Source: Conchocele bisecta | Taxonomy: Eukaryota > Mollusca > Bivalvia > Lucinida > Thyasiridae | Reading direction: 5' to 3' | NCBI GenBank assembly: GCA_029237695.1 | Contig: CM055265.1 | Coordinates: forward strand, 86,091,447-86,155,446 | Length of the DNA stretch: 64,000 nucleotides | Part shown: piece after piece, positions 1 to 9,448 of the stretch | Layout: each line of letters opens with the position of its first letter | How positions within the stretch are numbered: the first letter of the stretch is position 1 | The notes under the pieces: generated by a model | Database searches by the model: none | What the model was told of the DNA's origin: nothing | Seen by the model: the letters and a program-made list of their open reading frames with translations, nothing else | Program-made: the position numbers and the translations under genes

Positions 1-601
1 CAGAACCCAGTACGCCGGGCGCGTTGCCATACTTTACGACCGAGTTCTTCGCCATCGCAAGATGCCGAAAAACAAAAGCGACACATTGTGGAATATTAAC
101 GTCAACGTACCCGCCCGCTCGATGAAATAAAGGTATACTGATGTTGTTCGAGGATGCTCGGTTCGCGTTCGGTGCTAGAAAAACCGACAGATTCTATAAC
201 CCAAAATCACGAAGGTAGAGGTGACGATCGAGGGAGTCCCCAACTCAACTCTACAGCGCGGGTCTTCGCGCGCACCAGCAGTGGGATGAAGTAAGAAGCA
301 GTTTGCTGCCGGATCTAAGCGCTCTCCGGAGGTTGCAGCAGTTGCTAAAGACCTGCATCTCTCGGCCGTCTCCCTCGCGGAGTTCCTGAATACCAAATAC
401 GCGTTATGGCTAGACATGCGAGCCAGCGACGATGACCAAATACACGGTAGCGGACGCCAAGTTGAGAACGCTAGTGAGGGTGTGACGATCCAGATAACCA
501 AAGAGGCGGACGGAGCCGGGCCATTGACGCTGTACTTATATATAATTACAGACGCACAACTCAACATCGAAGATGGTCGATACGTATCAGCGATCTACTG
601 A
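1..601 (+). pseudogene. Maverick major capsid protein, C-terminal fragment
   Basis: This is the tail of a double-jelly-roll capsid protein, the main shell subunit of the predicted virion. The longest open piece (about 318-601) contains SAVSLAEFLNTKYALWLD and the closing beta-strand-like stretch LTLYLYIITDAQLN, ending SAIY then TGA at 599-601. Upstream pieces in other frames (about 77-129, 131-210, 203-240 and 225-310) carry matching capsid-like sequence, including FYNPK and KVEVTIEGVPN, so at least three small indels interrupt it. The 5' two-thirds of the gene lies before the window. Its end overlaps the ATPase start by 29 bases in another frame. Assignment to the capsid rests on recognition of conserved Maverick sequence and gene position, not on a structure search. 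Confidence 0.8.
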
Positions 602-1280
602 TTTAATAAAAAAATCATCTAACGATTTATTAATACATAATTTTGAAAAAATTAAGAAATCTAGCAATCAATACCAATTCACGATTGGAGATGCTCACTC
701 TGCCATAATATGTGGGCAGACAGGATGTGGAAAAACGGTTTTCATCCTCGACTTACTCGAGGGATCCTACCGCGATGCCTTTCGTCACATTGTGATCCTA
801 TGTCCCACTGTGCGGCACAACGATACTTATCAGCGGTGCCCGTGGATATGGGACCGACCCTGAGGTATACGTTATTGACCCCGGTGATAGGCTTCACGAT
901 TGGTTGCGTGGTTTATACCAAATATTTCAGGGCGAGCCCCCACCCTATACGTGATTAGACGATTGCTCAGCCAAGGCGGCGATGACCAAAAGAAGGACAT
1001 GCTCTCCGAGCTCGCATTTTCTGGCCGCCATGCGAGGCAAAGCGTATGGATATCCACTCAAAAATACAACGCCGTCCTCAAGGATCTGCGCGAGCAAACG
1101 AAATGGGTCGCCCTCTTTCACTGCAAGGACCGAGACTCATTCGATGACTGTCTTCGAGAGAATGACGTTCTCCCAACGCGCGAGGAGCGCCTGGAGGTTC
1201 GACAGATACTTTCGAAAACTAAGCACGCCAAGCTTCTGCTAAAGACTGATCAACCAACTGCTTATAAAGTTATCAATTAA
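573..1280 (+). pseudogene. Maverick DNA-packaging ATPase (FtsK/HerA-A32 type), frameshifted
   Basis: The product would drive genome packaging into capsids by ATP hydrolysis. The Walker A motif GQTGCGKT is at about 714-737. The C-terminal half is open from about 949 to 1280 and includes LAFSGRHARQSVWISTQKYN (the sensor-like region after Walker B) and ending KLLLKTDQPTAYKVIN. Between them the frame changes at about 850-870 and again at about 940-960; the second break falls in the Walker B segment (LYVI before a disrupted acidic pair). The first ATG at 573 overlaps the capsid 3' end. The protein is about 235 residues, close to the usual size of Maverick ATPases. It cannot be functional as read. 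Confidence 0.88.
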
Positions 1281-1285
1281 TTAAT

Positions 1286-1303
1286 AATTAATTTTAAGAA
1301 AAA
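1286..1303 (+). promoter_or_regulatory. AT-rich intergenic motif, copy 1 (AATTAATTTTAAGAAAA)
   Basis: This motif lies just after the ATPase stop. The same 17-mer recurs at 1537-1553 immediately before an ATG. Exact repetition next to gene boundaries suggests a transcription signal of the element, perhaps a promoter or end signal. No family consensus is known to me, so the role is inferred. Confidence 0.3.
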
Positions 1304-1339
1304 ATTAGGATTAAAATTCAAAGTAATAAGCTATTGCAA

Positions 1340-1402
1340 TGCTTAGCAATTGCTGAACAATGCATAGCAATTGCTGAACAATGCTTAGCAATTGCTGAAC
1401 AA
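1340..1402 (+). repeat. 21-bp minisatellite, three copies
   Basis: The unit TGCTTAGCAATTGCTGAACA plus A is repeated three times without spacing, with a single T to A change in copy 2. Degenerate shorter copies follow to about 1437. It sits in the non-coding gap between the ATPase and the next gene. Each unit contains the palindromic core GCAATTGC. The rest of 1281-1536 holds no recognisable gene. Confidence 0.85.
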
Positions 1403-1536
1403 ATGCTGAACAAATGCTTAACAATGTTAACAATTTGGTGCTCCGCTGCGAGCTTTGTTGCGAGCATAATGGTGCGCATTTATTATTTTTGTAATAAATA
1501 AATATGTTAAAGTGATGAGACTTGTTAGAATAGTTA

Positions 1537-1553
1537 AATTAATTTTAAGAAAA
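1537..1553 (+). promoter_or_regulatory. AT-rich motif directly upstream of ATG, copy 2
   Basis: AATTAATTTTAAGAAAA abuts the ATG at 1554, repeating the motif at 1286. Its position supports a gene-start signal and favours ATG 1554 over the in-frame ATG at 1512. Confidence 0.35.
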
Positions 1554-2075
1554 ATGAACTGCGACGAACTTCTCGATCAGCTAATAGAAGAAACCTCAAC
1601 TCCGACTGCCAACAATAATGATCCGACAGAGCAATCGGAATCGGGGTTGAGTGCAAAGACTCCGAATGAAAATGAAAATGCGGCGCGACGAGAGCGGCTA
1701 GCTGCGCTGGTTGCTGGGGGACAATCGGAGCATTATCTCGGTAGGCGTCTCTCAGTTTTTCAGGTGGATAAGATGTCAGATGCGGAGATCGATAAAATGT
1801 ATGCGCGATACGAATCCAAATTGGGAGCAGAGATGACAAAAAACTCTTGGATCGGCGGCTATTCATTTGTACGCTACCGCCGTTAGTAGACTTCTCCCTA
1901 TACCAAACACCGAGGGTTGATTCACGATCTAGAGACTGACCCTTTTATAGGACACACTCTTAGAACGGCATGCTGCTCAATTTATCACAAGTTTGGAATG
2001 TACTTAGCTCCACTAACAACCGCGTTGACCACGGTAAACACTGTCAATTTGGACATATATGCCCACGAACTATAG
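1554..2075 (+). pseudogene. Maverick unknown protein, about 173 aa, frameshifted
   Basis: I do not recognise a domain. The N-terminal part is acidic and polar (starts MNCDELLDQLIEE), followed by an Ala/Arg-rich stretch and a segment with SEHYLGRRLSVFQVDKMSD. Frame changes occur at about 1840 and again at about 1915. The last piece has PFIGHTL, a CC pair and a hydrophobic Thr-rich stretch, and stops at 2073-2075. The start at 1554 follows the AT motif and gives an acidic N-terminus. By position between ATPase and small membrane proteins it is probably a virion-associated protein, which is inference only. Confidence 0.6.
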
Positions 2076-2095
2076 CTCTAATATTAATATTATAA

Positions 2096-2623
2096 ATGAT
2101 GACACAAGACACACCCACGAGAGTGACGGAGTTGAACCAGATTGCTCAACACAATCGAACCAGAGTGTTACTCCGCCACTGGATGACATACCGTATAAAA
2201 AATCCCAAAAGACAGGCAGCTGGGCGGGCGGCGGCTGCCACCCGAAAAGTTAAACAAGATAAAATACTCGCCGAGCTTCGAGAGGCTAAACTCCAATCGA
2301 GATTGGGGTTGCAATCGGGGACGGAGACAGCAAAACATCTGAATACAGAGTTGAGTACAACAACACCCCCAATTCACGAATTGGAAGCACACTCAAATTC
2401 AAAGAATTTGTCACCCAATACCAACTACCGTTGGAGTTGGGCGAATCCGATTGAACCCAAATTCGTGAATTGGAGTTGGGTTGTTGGTGGTGGTCTGGCA
2501 GTTGTTGGTGCCCTGTGCGTGTGGAAATACCAGAAAAAACAACCAGCCAGTGTTCAGAAGAAAGTTACTAAACACCAATCATCAACAATGTTGAATTTGG
2601 ATGCGCCCCATTTAAAACATTGA
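2096..2623 (+). CDS. Maverick basic single-pass membrane protein, 175 aa
   Basis: The open frame is intact. It begins with a polar stretch, then a strongly basic helix (about residues 36-68, NPKRQAAGRAAAATRKVKQD), a Ser/Thr/Asn-rich linker, one transmembrane segment (about 127-143, WVVGGGLAVVGALCVW) and a basic tail KYQKK. Basic Ala-rich region plus one membrane helix is seen in other Maverick proteins of this position, which suggests a minor virion or membrane component. Two Met codons are adjacent at 2096 and 2099; either could start. It lies 34 bases upstream of the next small gene. Confidence 0.65.
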   Translation: MMTQDTPTRVTELNQIAQHNRTRVLLRHWMTYRIKNPKRQAAGRAAAATRKVKQDKILAELREAKLQSRLGLQSGTETAKHLNTELSTTTPPIHELEAHSNSKNLSPNTNYRWSWANPIEPKFVNWSWVVGGGLAVVGALCVWKYQKKQPASVQKKVTKHQSSTMLNLDAPHLKH

Positions 2624-2656
2624 TCGCGACCCATTTTATATGCAATAATTATAACA

Positions 2657-2890
2657 ATGGCTGAACAAGATGGTAAAATGTTAGTGAATGCGCTTTATCA
2701 CGCCGTGGTGATATCGGGTTTCAGTATCGGGTATGCTCGACTATCAAAGATGGCCCTAGGAGGAACCGCTCCCAAATTGGACTTTACTGTGAGAGACGTA
2801 GGGCTCGCGACCTTAGATGTAGCGGCCGCAGTTTGGACCCGAGATTATCTAGTTAAAGCTGGAATTCTACCAGTTAATATATGGAAATAA
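2657..2890 (+). CDS. Maverick conserved small membrane protein, 77 aa
   Basis: Intact short frame with hydrophobic N-terminal helix (about residues 9-29), the motif GGTAPKLDFTVRDVG in the middle and a second amphipathic helix ending in KAGILPVNIWK. I recognise the GGTAPKLDF-type motif as recurring in Maverick elements of animals; the function is not known to me. The stop TAA is followed directly by the ATG of the next gene, so the two are read as a tight pair. Confidence 0.72.
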   Translation: MAEQDGKMLVNALYHAVVISGFSIGYARLSKMALGGTAPKLDFTVRDVGLATLDVAAAVWTRDYLVKAGILPVNIWK

Positions 2891-3337
2891 ATGGCTTCAA
2901 TCGCAGTAATAGTAGGTGGTGCGCTTGTAAACGCATTGGCGTTCAGCGGTAGCAACTTTATATTCTCTAAAATGAAAAGCTCGAACGTGGATGAGGAGCG
3001 TAAGCGTCATGATTTAGCTGTAGAACAACTCAATAGCGCAAAGGAAGCATGGTCGAAAAAACGAACCGCCCATCTGGACTGGGTCAATGAAGAGCTTCGC
3101 CGCGAAAATCACGCCGCGCAAACTTTTCAGAACGTTGAAGAAGCCAACCGCGAGTACGCGCTGGCATATCCGCACAAAAGTCTCGATCCAATGGATCCCG
3201 AGCCCCAACTTTCAGATTTCTATGTACCGTCAGAGCCCCAAAAGGACCGCGAGATCGCGTTCATCATCGTGGGAATGGGTGTGTGGTGGGTCTCGCCGGC
3301 TATTATATTCAATCGAGATTTTAAATTAATTAATTAA
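2891..3337 (+). CDS. Maverick conserved protein with basic coiled-coil middle, 148 aa
   Basis: N-terminal hydrophobic helix (MASIAVIVGGALVNALAF), then a charged helical region (about residues 35-85, including DEERKRHDLAVEQLNSAK and WVNEELRRENHA), then PEPQLSDFYVPSEPQKDREI and a C-terminal hydrophobic segment. The pattern is characteristic of a protein that accompanies the preceding gene in Mavericks. A small indel near 3280 probably altered the last about 17 residues: the alternative frame gives a Gly-rich hydrophobic end and stops at 3324. Role unknown; two terminal hydrophobic segments suggest membrane association. Confidence 0.7.
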   Translation: MASIAVIVGGALVNALAFSGSNFIFSKMKSSNVDEERKRHDLAVEQLNSAKEAWSKKRTAHLDWVNEELRRENHAAQTFQNVEEANREYALAYPHKSLDPMDPEPQLSDFYVPSEPQKDREIAFIIVGMGVWWVSPAIIFNRDFKLIN

Positions 3338-3373
3338 AACATTTTTTTTTTATAAATATATATATATAGAACG

Positions 3374-3718
3374 ATGTTAGTTGACGAACTTTATAACGCT
3401 ATGATTGATGTAGGCTACACTGCCCAAAAACATCGTTTACCTGGTGCAAAGAGTATGATTCGTCTGGCCCGAGATTGTCTCGAGGACGAAAAAGCGGCCA
3501 CCCTTTTCGCAAAGCGGATGTTAGATTCCTCCCAATCGAGATTGGATGAATTAGATTTCCCTCTCCTGTTCCAACCCAAACGCGATTGGGGCTGCAGCGA
3601 AACTTCCAACAAAGGTTTATTATTAACGACGCAGTTACCGGACGAACTGGCGAGGGCATGTTGGAGATTGTCCGATATATTAGAATACTTCGCATACGAT
3701 GAACACGCGCAAACTTGA
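3374..3718 (+). CDS. Maverick small conserved protein, 114 aa
   Basis: Intact frame preceded by a TATA-rich run (TATAAATATATATATA at 3351-3366). The N-terminal two-thirds looks helical and charged: MLVDELYNAMIDVGY and ARDCLEDEKAATLFAKRML. The end is less conserved-looking and may be shifted after residue 70. It overlaps the integrase start by 20 bases. I know it only as a recurrent companion of Maverick integrase genes; no function can be given. Confidence 0.6.
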   Translation: MLVDELYNAMIDVGYTAQKHRLPGAKSMIRLARDCLEDEKAATLFAKRMLDSSQSRLDELDFPLLFQPKRDWGCSETSNKGLLLTTQLPDELARACWRLSDILEYFAYDEHAQT

Positions 3719-4780
3719 TACCAAACTAACGCGCAAGCTGTCGAATACATACTATAGTCCACGCGGCTACTGGAAGGGACTCGCGGCCATCAAGAACCTC
3801 GCGCGGCGACCAAGGTTTCAGAAAACGCTGTCAAGGAATGGCTCAAGAAGCAGGCCATCTGGCAGATCTATTTACCCGCGCCTCACAATATTCCGCGCCC
3901 GAAATTCGACGTGCCGGTGCCGAACCAAGTTCACCAAGCGGATCTCCTGTTTCTCCCTCACGATCGCGTCGGTCGCAAAACGTACAAGTACGCACTGACA
4001 ATCGTTGACGTAGCGAGTCGTTACAAGGGGGCTGAGCCGTTGGCCACTAAAGAGTCTAAGGAAGTGTCCGAGGCTCTTTCCCGAATATATAAGAGGAGTC
4101 CTCTCAAATGGCCGAATCTTCTCCAGGTCGATCCCGGCCGCGAGTTCATGGGCGCGGTCTCTCATCTATTGTCTAAGCATAAAGTTTCTATCAGACGCGG
4201 CCGCGTCAACATCCACCGGGACCAGGGGATCGTGGAACGCTTCAATCGAACCCTGGCTGAGAGACTGTTCGGACACCAATACGCCAAAGAACTTGTAGAC
4301 CCCCATTCACGGTCGACCGAGTGGGTGGCCAGACTGCCCGCCGTGGTCTCCGCACTGAACGGAGAGGTGACCAGATTGATAGGTAAGAAGCCTGTAGATG
4401 CTATCAAGTTTAAAAAGGGTGACGAGCAAGCCCTCTGCCGTCTCGCGCGGGGCGACCCGTTGGTTTAGAGGAGCAGCGGCTTCCATCAGATATTGACGTC
4501 CGGTACCTCTATCAACCGGGAGAGCTCGAAGGTGGCAGCCGCCGCGCGACTGATCCAGTGTGGTCTCTCAATGTATATCATCTAGATCGATCTATTACCA
4601 AAACCCGATGAGCCCGTGCTCTACTATTTGGATGATGGGCCATCTCGAGGGTTTGTTCGCGAAGAACTTCTTATAGTGTCTTCTGACACCCAGCTACCCC
4701 GATTACTTAAATCAATAGAGGTTCTGTATGTATTCCGTCTGGTAACACGCGTCTTTTATCGTAGTATGCGAGAGTCCTAA
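3699..4780 (+). pseudogene. Maverick retroviral-type integrase (rve), frameshifted
   Basis: The enzyme would insert the element into host DNA. The N-terminal part (3699 to about 3805) has RKLSNTYYSPRGYWKGLAAI; one extra base near 3805 shifts the frame. The catalytic core is open from about 3800 to 4467 and holds Asp at 3941 (HQADLLFLP), Asp at 4130 (LQVDPGREFMG) and Glu at 4235 (DQGIVERFNRTLAERL), with 34 residues between the last two. A second shift near 4440 leads to the C-terminal domain (RYLYQPGELEGG, DPVWSLNVYHLDRS), and a third near 4602 gives PDEPVLYYLDDGPSRGFVRE. The last possible stop is 4778-4780, which overlaps the polymerase end on the other strand. Confidence 0.93.
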
Positions 4781-7700
4781 TTTTTGTTGACAGTACGTTT
4801 TCATAACGCCGTCTTTCATTTTAAATCCTCTATTTTGTGCTACATCATAATGTGTTTTCCATCTTCTGTAGTTTCACTTAGTACTCGTTTATATCTATCC
4901 CAATTTAAATTGTTAGTTCTCTTGGACATTCCTTTCGCAGAGTTTTTATTAATTTTAATTTGTTCCAAATTATCTTTAGTGAAATTAATTTTTTCTACAA
5001 AATAACACTTACTAGATAACGCTATCGCCCTATCCCCGCTAAATTCCATTTTGAAAAGTCCGGGCTCTCTTTCGCTCCATTTATCCCAAGCCAACCATTT
5101 ATTTTTTTCTTTTTCAAACTCGTCTAGTAAGTTAGGTCTAATCAATTCCTCTATCGTTTTTCCACTAACTCCTATATACATACTATCTGTATCCATCTGT
5201 ATTATTTCAAAGTCTTCTCTTTTTATGTATTTATCTAGAAATTCGTAGTAAAATTCCAACATTCTCAATTTAGCTAGTTGATAAACCGCTATTCCACAAT
5301 GGAATGGTCTCTTTAGCGCACACCTGGGTTTTCTTGAAGATATTTCGTACGCATATCCTATCTCTTCCAAATCATCAAAATACGCGGATCTTAATGCTTT
5401 GTCAACACAGGTTTCGTCTCGCGTATATGTCGTATTTAAATGTCTCTCCGTTGCCTCTATCATTTTTCCACAACACGAGTTTCCTAATAATTTCATTATG
5501 TCGGCTACTGGTTTCTTATTTGGTTCTACATCGCCTGTTCGTCTTGCGGCTGTAACTTCTTTTGCGAACCATTCGAAGGGTTTACCACTAATATAATCTA
5601 TAACACGATGAACTCCCGTTATTTCTAGGCCGTGTTTTAAATACCATTTCAACAGTGGCGCGTACAGCAATACTTTAGTGGCGGTCATAGATCCCACCAA
5701 CATCTTCCATTTCCTCTAGTTCTTCCAGTATCTTCCAAATATTTTAACATGTGTGTGGGAACTTCATCAACCTCTACTTCTCTGTTTATAAATATTGGGG
5801 ACATTTCAGAAAACTTATGTTTTAAGTTGTGTGGAACTTCTATATCCACCTCCGCAAACCCAAACCAGTCTCCAGATAAAACTCTTTTACAAAACTTTTT
5901 AATAAATTTATTTAGGGTTATGTGGGGTATCTATATGGTGTATAGTTTCTCTCCCACACGGCATCTCTTTATTTAACGTAGATAAATATAACGCGTTTGC
6001 ATCGTACCCCAAAACAGCCTTGCAAGGTTTGTTACTTTCATTTGATCTAATATTGGAAACACCGGCTTCTGCATAGCGTGTAAATACTATTGATGGACCA
6101 CCAACTAGAGCGTCCTTCATCATTTCGTATGTTTCTTCTTTTGGTGCATATAGAGCATCCTCCGGTATAATCGTCTTTGAAGATTTTTGTTCTTTAATGG
6201 TTCCTCTCAATAAATATTGTATAGCTACTCCAGGTAGTGTTACCGCATCTTTGAAAATATCCACACCTCTGTGTTATAAAATTCACACATTTTTTTCCAC
6301 CGCTTCTAGGAACGGTGCTACATCTAAATCGTTATATATTTCAACCAATCTCTGAAAGTTTTCATATTATTTTCTTCGAAAAATTCTACGACATTTACTT
6401 AATTCTGTTTCATCTATTAACATTTTCCCAGTAGTTTTGGAATACCAATTCTCTATATCCGGTAGTCCTGGGTAATCCAGTTTGTCTGGAGAATCGAACC
6501 ACTCATAAGGAAAGAAAGATTTCTGTCCTTTGCAGTCGTAGGCTTTTATCCAACTATCATAACTTACACCAGGTCCTAGATAAAGTATTACATCAAGAAA
6601 TCTAAATTCTGGAGTAAATAGAAATATTGTTGCGTTTGCACGTTTTCCGACCATTACTTTCTTTGTTGTTGATGTCAGTTCGCCTACTAGGTATTTCTTT
6701 ATTAAGTTTATATCGTACTTACTGCTGTTAAAACCTATAACCGGTACTTGCTCTATCCACTGTTCGATTTTGGCGATTTGGTTTTTACGTAAATGTTCTG
6801 TATTAAACCTATCTTGACCACACTTCTTCTCTTATAGCTTTTCCCCTGACTTTCAAATCTTCTACGAATTTTTCTATAAGTTTTGCGGGATCTTTATCAC
6901 AAATATGAGTTACTGTTCCTGAGAAATTATCTCCTCCTATACTAACGCTTGCCGGAACGTGCTCAGCTTCGTACTCTAAACTATTACCGGTAGTTTCAAC
7001 TTCTGGCTGGAGATATGCCTCAAAATCGTATACTATCTGATATGGATAAAGAGTAGTGTCACAACCGATCTTTATATCTTTACCCGTTCTTTGGAATTCG
7101 CATTCCCACATAACTACTAGGTTGAATTCTTTGCTTTTTCTAATAACTTTATCTCTTCTCATAGTGGATGCGCGTTCTTCTTTTCTATGCTTTGCATGAA
7201 TCTCACACCCGTGCCAGTAACAGCCGTGATATTGATATACGGTATTGGTTTCTGGACAGTATCCATCTACCGGAGCTCCTAAAATCCATCTTTCACCTCC
7301 GTGTCCGCACTGTTCGTGGTGAATGTGAATTCCCTCCCGCTTTTCCACAGAATACATCCAATCGATCGCCCCATAACTGTTAGAACCTTTTGGGAGGGTA
7401 AAACGCTTTCTCGAACGACGAACGCGGGCGCTCTAAATAATTACCATCACATATTACTTTTGTCTCACCTCTCATACATGTTGGTCCGTGTCTCTTCATA
7501 TTACTCGCTTTCGTGAATTTCTGCTTGCAATTATCGCAGGCGTAAATTTTAGATAGGTTTTTAAGGTTTTTTTATCAGAAATGCGTGATTATTAAACAGT
7601 CCTATTGTCATTGGTTTATTACCTATTACCTTATAGTGCGCTGGTACCTTTTTCAACCACCATACATTACATTCGGTGGGTTGATATACTTCTATACCGA

Positions 7701-8848
7701 TTTTAAAAAACTCTTCAACCTTTTTTCAGATCTGAAAAAGAAATTGGTGAAACCACATTACTACCGAAATATTGCTTACTAAGTTCTTTCGCCTTTTCTG
7801 TACATCTGTCAGGTCTGATCTTTTTATCAAGGTGCATAGCTAGACACCTGAACAGACAAAGGTCGTCATTATACTTATCTAAAGAATACATACCTTTTCT
7901 ATTCCTCAACCATTCTGGAAGTTCTCCTCCTGCTGCTTCTTTGGATTGTAGTCCCAAATCTATTCCCCTACTACCCTGTATTAGCTTTACAAACACCTCT
8001 ACCATCTTACAAACTTCCACTTTGTATTTGGTCTGTCTATTTTATCGGACATTATTCGTGTTTGCTCCTTATCTGACAGCCATTTTTTAACGGTTTTCAT
8101 TGATGATAGTGGTTCGCTACCACCGAGATTTTTGTGAAATATATAGTTTTAGGTTTTCCATTTTTAATTTCCTCCATATGTTCTAGCTTGTAAGAATATG
8201 AATATCTCAAATAAAAATTGGTTGTTAGATACGGAGCGAGTTTATCGGACATGCGTTCAGACTCGTTAATGTTAATGTTTTTACGAAAGGATAATGTAAC
8301 TACCCGTCTTCCATTTTCTACCTTTTCCAATGTTTCATCGTGAGCCCCCAATATTTCTTCACCTTTTTCCACTATCGCGCTAACGATAGATTTTTTCTTA
8401 TTATTATTTTGGCGTCTAATTTGGGACAAATTATTTGTGCTTGAAGGTTTGATTACACTAGCCCTTAACCCCGCAATACTTTCTTTTTGAATTCTGTTAC
8501 CTACTTCCTCCGCTTTGGATATATCTTTAAAGGCTCCTCGTTTGTGGGCGCGGGTAAACCGCTTCATAAACGCCTCATTCTTTGTGGCATTTATCAGCTT
8601 TGTCAACCCCCTAACTCAACTCAACCGTTTACTATAAGTAATCCCTAGAGATTCGGCTTCTCTTCTCAAACTTTCTATTTCTGCTCTAGTTTCTGACGTT
8701 ATCATATTTTCTGTAAACGCCTCATTCTTTGTGGCATTTATCAACTTTGTCAACCCCCTAACTCTCAACCGTTTACTATAAGTAATCCCTAGAGATTCGG
8801 CTTTTCTTCTCAAACTTTCTATTTCTGCTCTAGTTCTGACGTTATCAT
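4707..8848 (-). pseudogene. Maverick protein-primed family B DNA polymerase (pPolB), frameshifted
   Basis: This enzyme would replicate the element. From the N-terminus: a SAP/HeH-like helix-extension-helix segment (LGITYSKRLRVRGLTKLI, tandemly duplicated), a basic linker, a CLFRCLAMH segment near 7850, a C2H2-like finger (CDNCKQKF...HGPTC) near 7500, a nuclease-like region with VDGYCPETNTVYQYHGCYWHG, exonuclease motif DFEAYL with Asp at 7025-7027, motif A YDANALYLS with Asp at 6001-6003, motif B KLLGNSCCGK at about 5464-5493, and motif C MDTDSMY with Asp at 5191 and 5185. The C-terminal end YYDKRRVLPDGIHTEPL stops at 4707. At least eight frame breaks are visible (for example near 4845, 5705-5900, 6270-6360, 6670-6810, 7370, 7715, 8030-8095 and 8620). 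Full length would be about 1,350 residues, in the usual range. Confidence 0.93.
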
Positions 8849-8860
8849 ATTTTCTGAATA
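8571..8860 (-). repeat. 147-bp tandem duplication of the polymerase gene 5' end
   Basis: CGCCTCATTC starts at 8571 and again at 8718, and the following about 140 bases are near identical. Each unit encodes the SAP/HeH-like helix pair and the downstream ATKNEAF. Copy 1 gains an extra GTTGA-type insertion (around 8612-8620), and copy 2 lacks one base in the ETRAEIE segment, so both are out of frame somewhere. Confidence 0.88.
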
Positions 8861-8883
8861 TACTTTTGTATAACCTATGAAAT

Positions 8884-8962
8884 TTATCTGTTCAATTGGT
8901 CTTGAAAACATTATGTTTTTTTTACGACCAATTGAATATAAACATAAACATATACATATATA
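8884..8962. promoter_or_regulatory. Divergent intergenic region with inverted repeat
   Basis: This is the gap between the polymerase (leftward) and the zinc-finger gene (rightward). It contains TTCAATTGGTC at 8891-8901 and its inverse GACCAATTGAA at about 8926-8936, then a TATA-rich run (CATATACATATATAATG) leading to the ATG at 8963. The motif TTATCTGTTCAATTGG plus TGAAAACA also occurs at 9327-9350 inside the right terminus. A two-way promoter is plausible but unproven. Confidence 0.4.
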
Positions 8963-9275
8963 ATGGAGTGTGAGACTTGTTGTAAGACGTTTACGCGTAA
9001 AGACTATCTACGAAGGCATCTAGCGAGACGTAGAAAGTTTCCTTGTGTCCCCCCGCAATTTCAATGCCCAGATGCCTTGTAAATTCGTTAGTGCCCAAAC
9101 TCTTTGTAGACATAAGCAACTACGCTGCCCTGTGGCTACAGGTGAACGTGGTAGACTAGAGCTGGTAGAATTAATTGCTGATCTACGGAATCAATTAGCT
9201 ATATCGGAGGAGGAAAATATGGTGTTGGAATATAGACTATTGCGCGAGGACGCATTTAAATCGGAAACTTATTAG
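8963..9275 (+). pseudogene. Maverick small zinc-finger and coiled-coil protein, frameshifted
   Basis: From ATG 8963 the frame reads CETCCKTFTRKDYLRRHLAR, a C-x2-C-x12-H type finger, and stops at 9080-9082. In another frame a second cysteine/histidine cluster (CKFVSAQTLCRHKQLRC) leads into a Leu-rich heptad region (LELVELIADLRNQLAISEEE) ending at 9275. One indel near 9050 joins the two in origin. Zinc finger plus coiled coil suggests DNA binding or regulation by the element; this is inference. Confidence 0.72.
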
Positions 9276-9448
9276 AATAAATTCATAAATTGGTGTCAAA
9301 AATAAATCCTTTTTAAGACTATCGTTTTATCTGTTCAATTGGACGTGAAAACAACATGATGTATTTATAACACCAATTTTTGATTTTTCGTGGTTGGTGG
9401 GAGACAATTTCCTCGTTAACCAATTTTTGATTTTTCGGGGGGTGGTGG
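9276..9448. repeat. Subterminal repeats of the Maverick right end
   Basis: The motif ACCAATTTTTGATTTTTCG occurs twice (about 9372-9390 and 9419-9437), each followed by G/T-rich sequence. A copy of the TTATCTGTTCAATTGG motif lies at 9327. Such subterminal repeats are compatible with integrase or terminal-protein recognition. No gene is seen. Confidence 0.6.

Noticed and set aside
2297..3547. CCAATCGAGATTGG present twice (2296 and 3534) as a regulatory operator
   Set aside because: Both lie inside coding frames of different small Maverick genes and the arms are not a perfect palindrome; probably chance.
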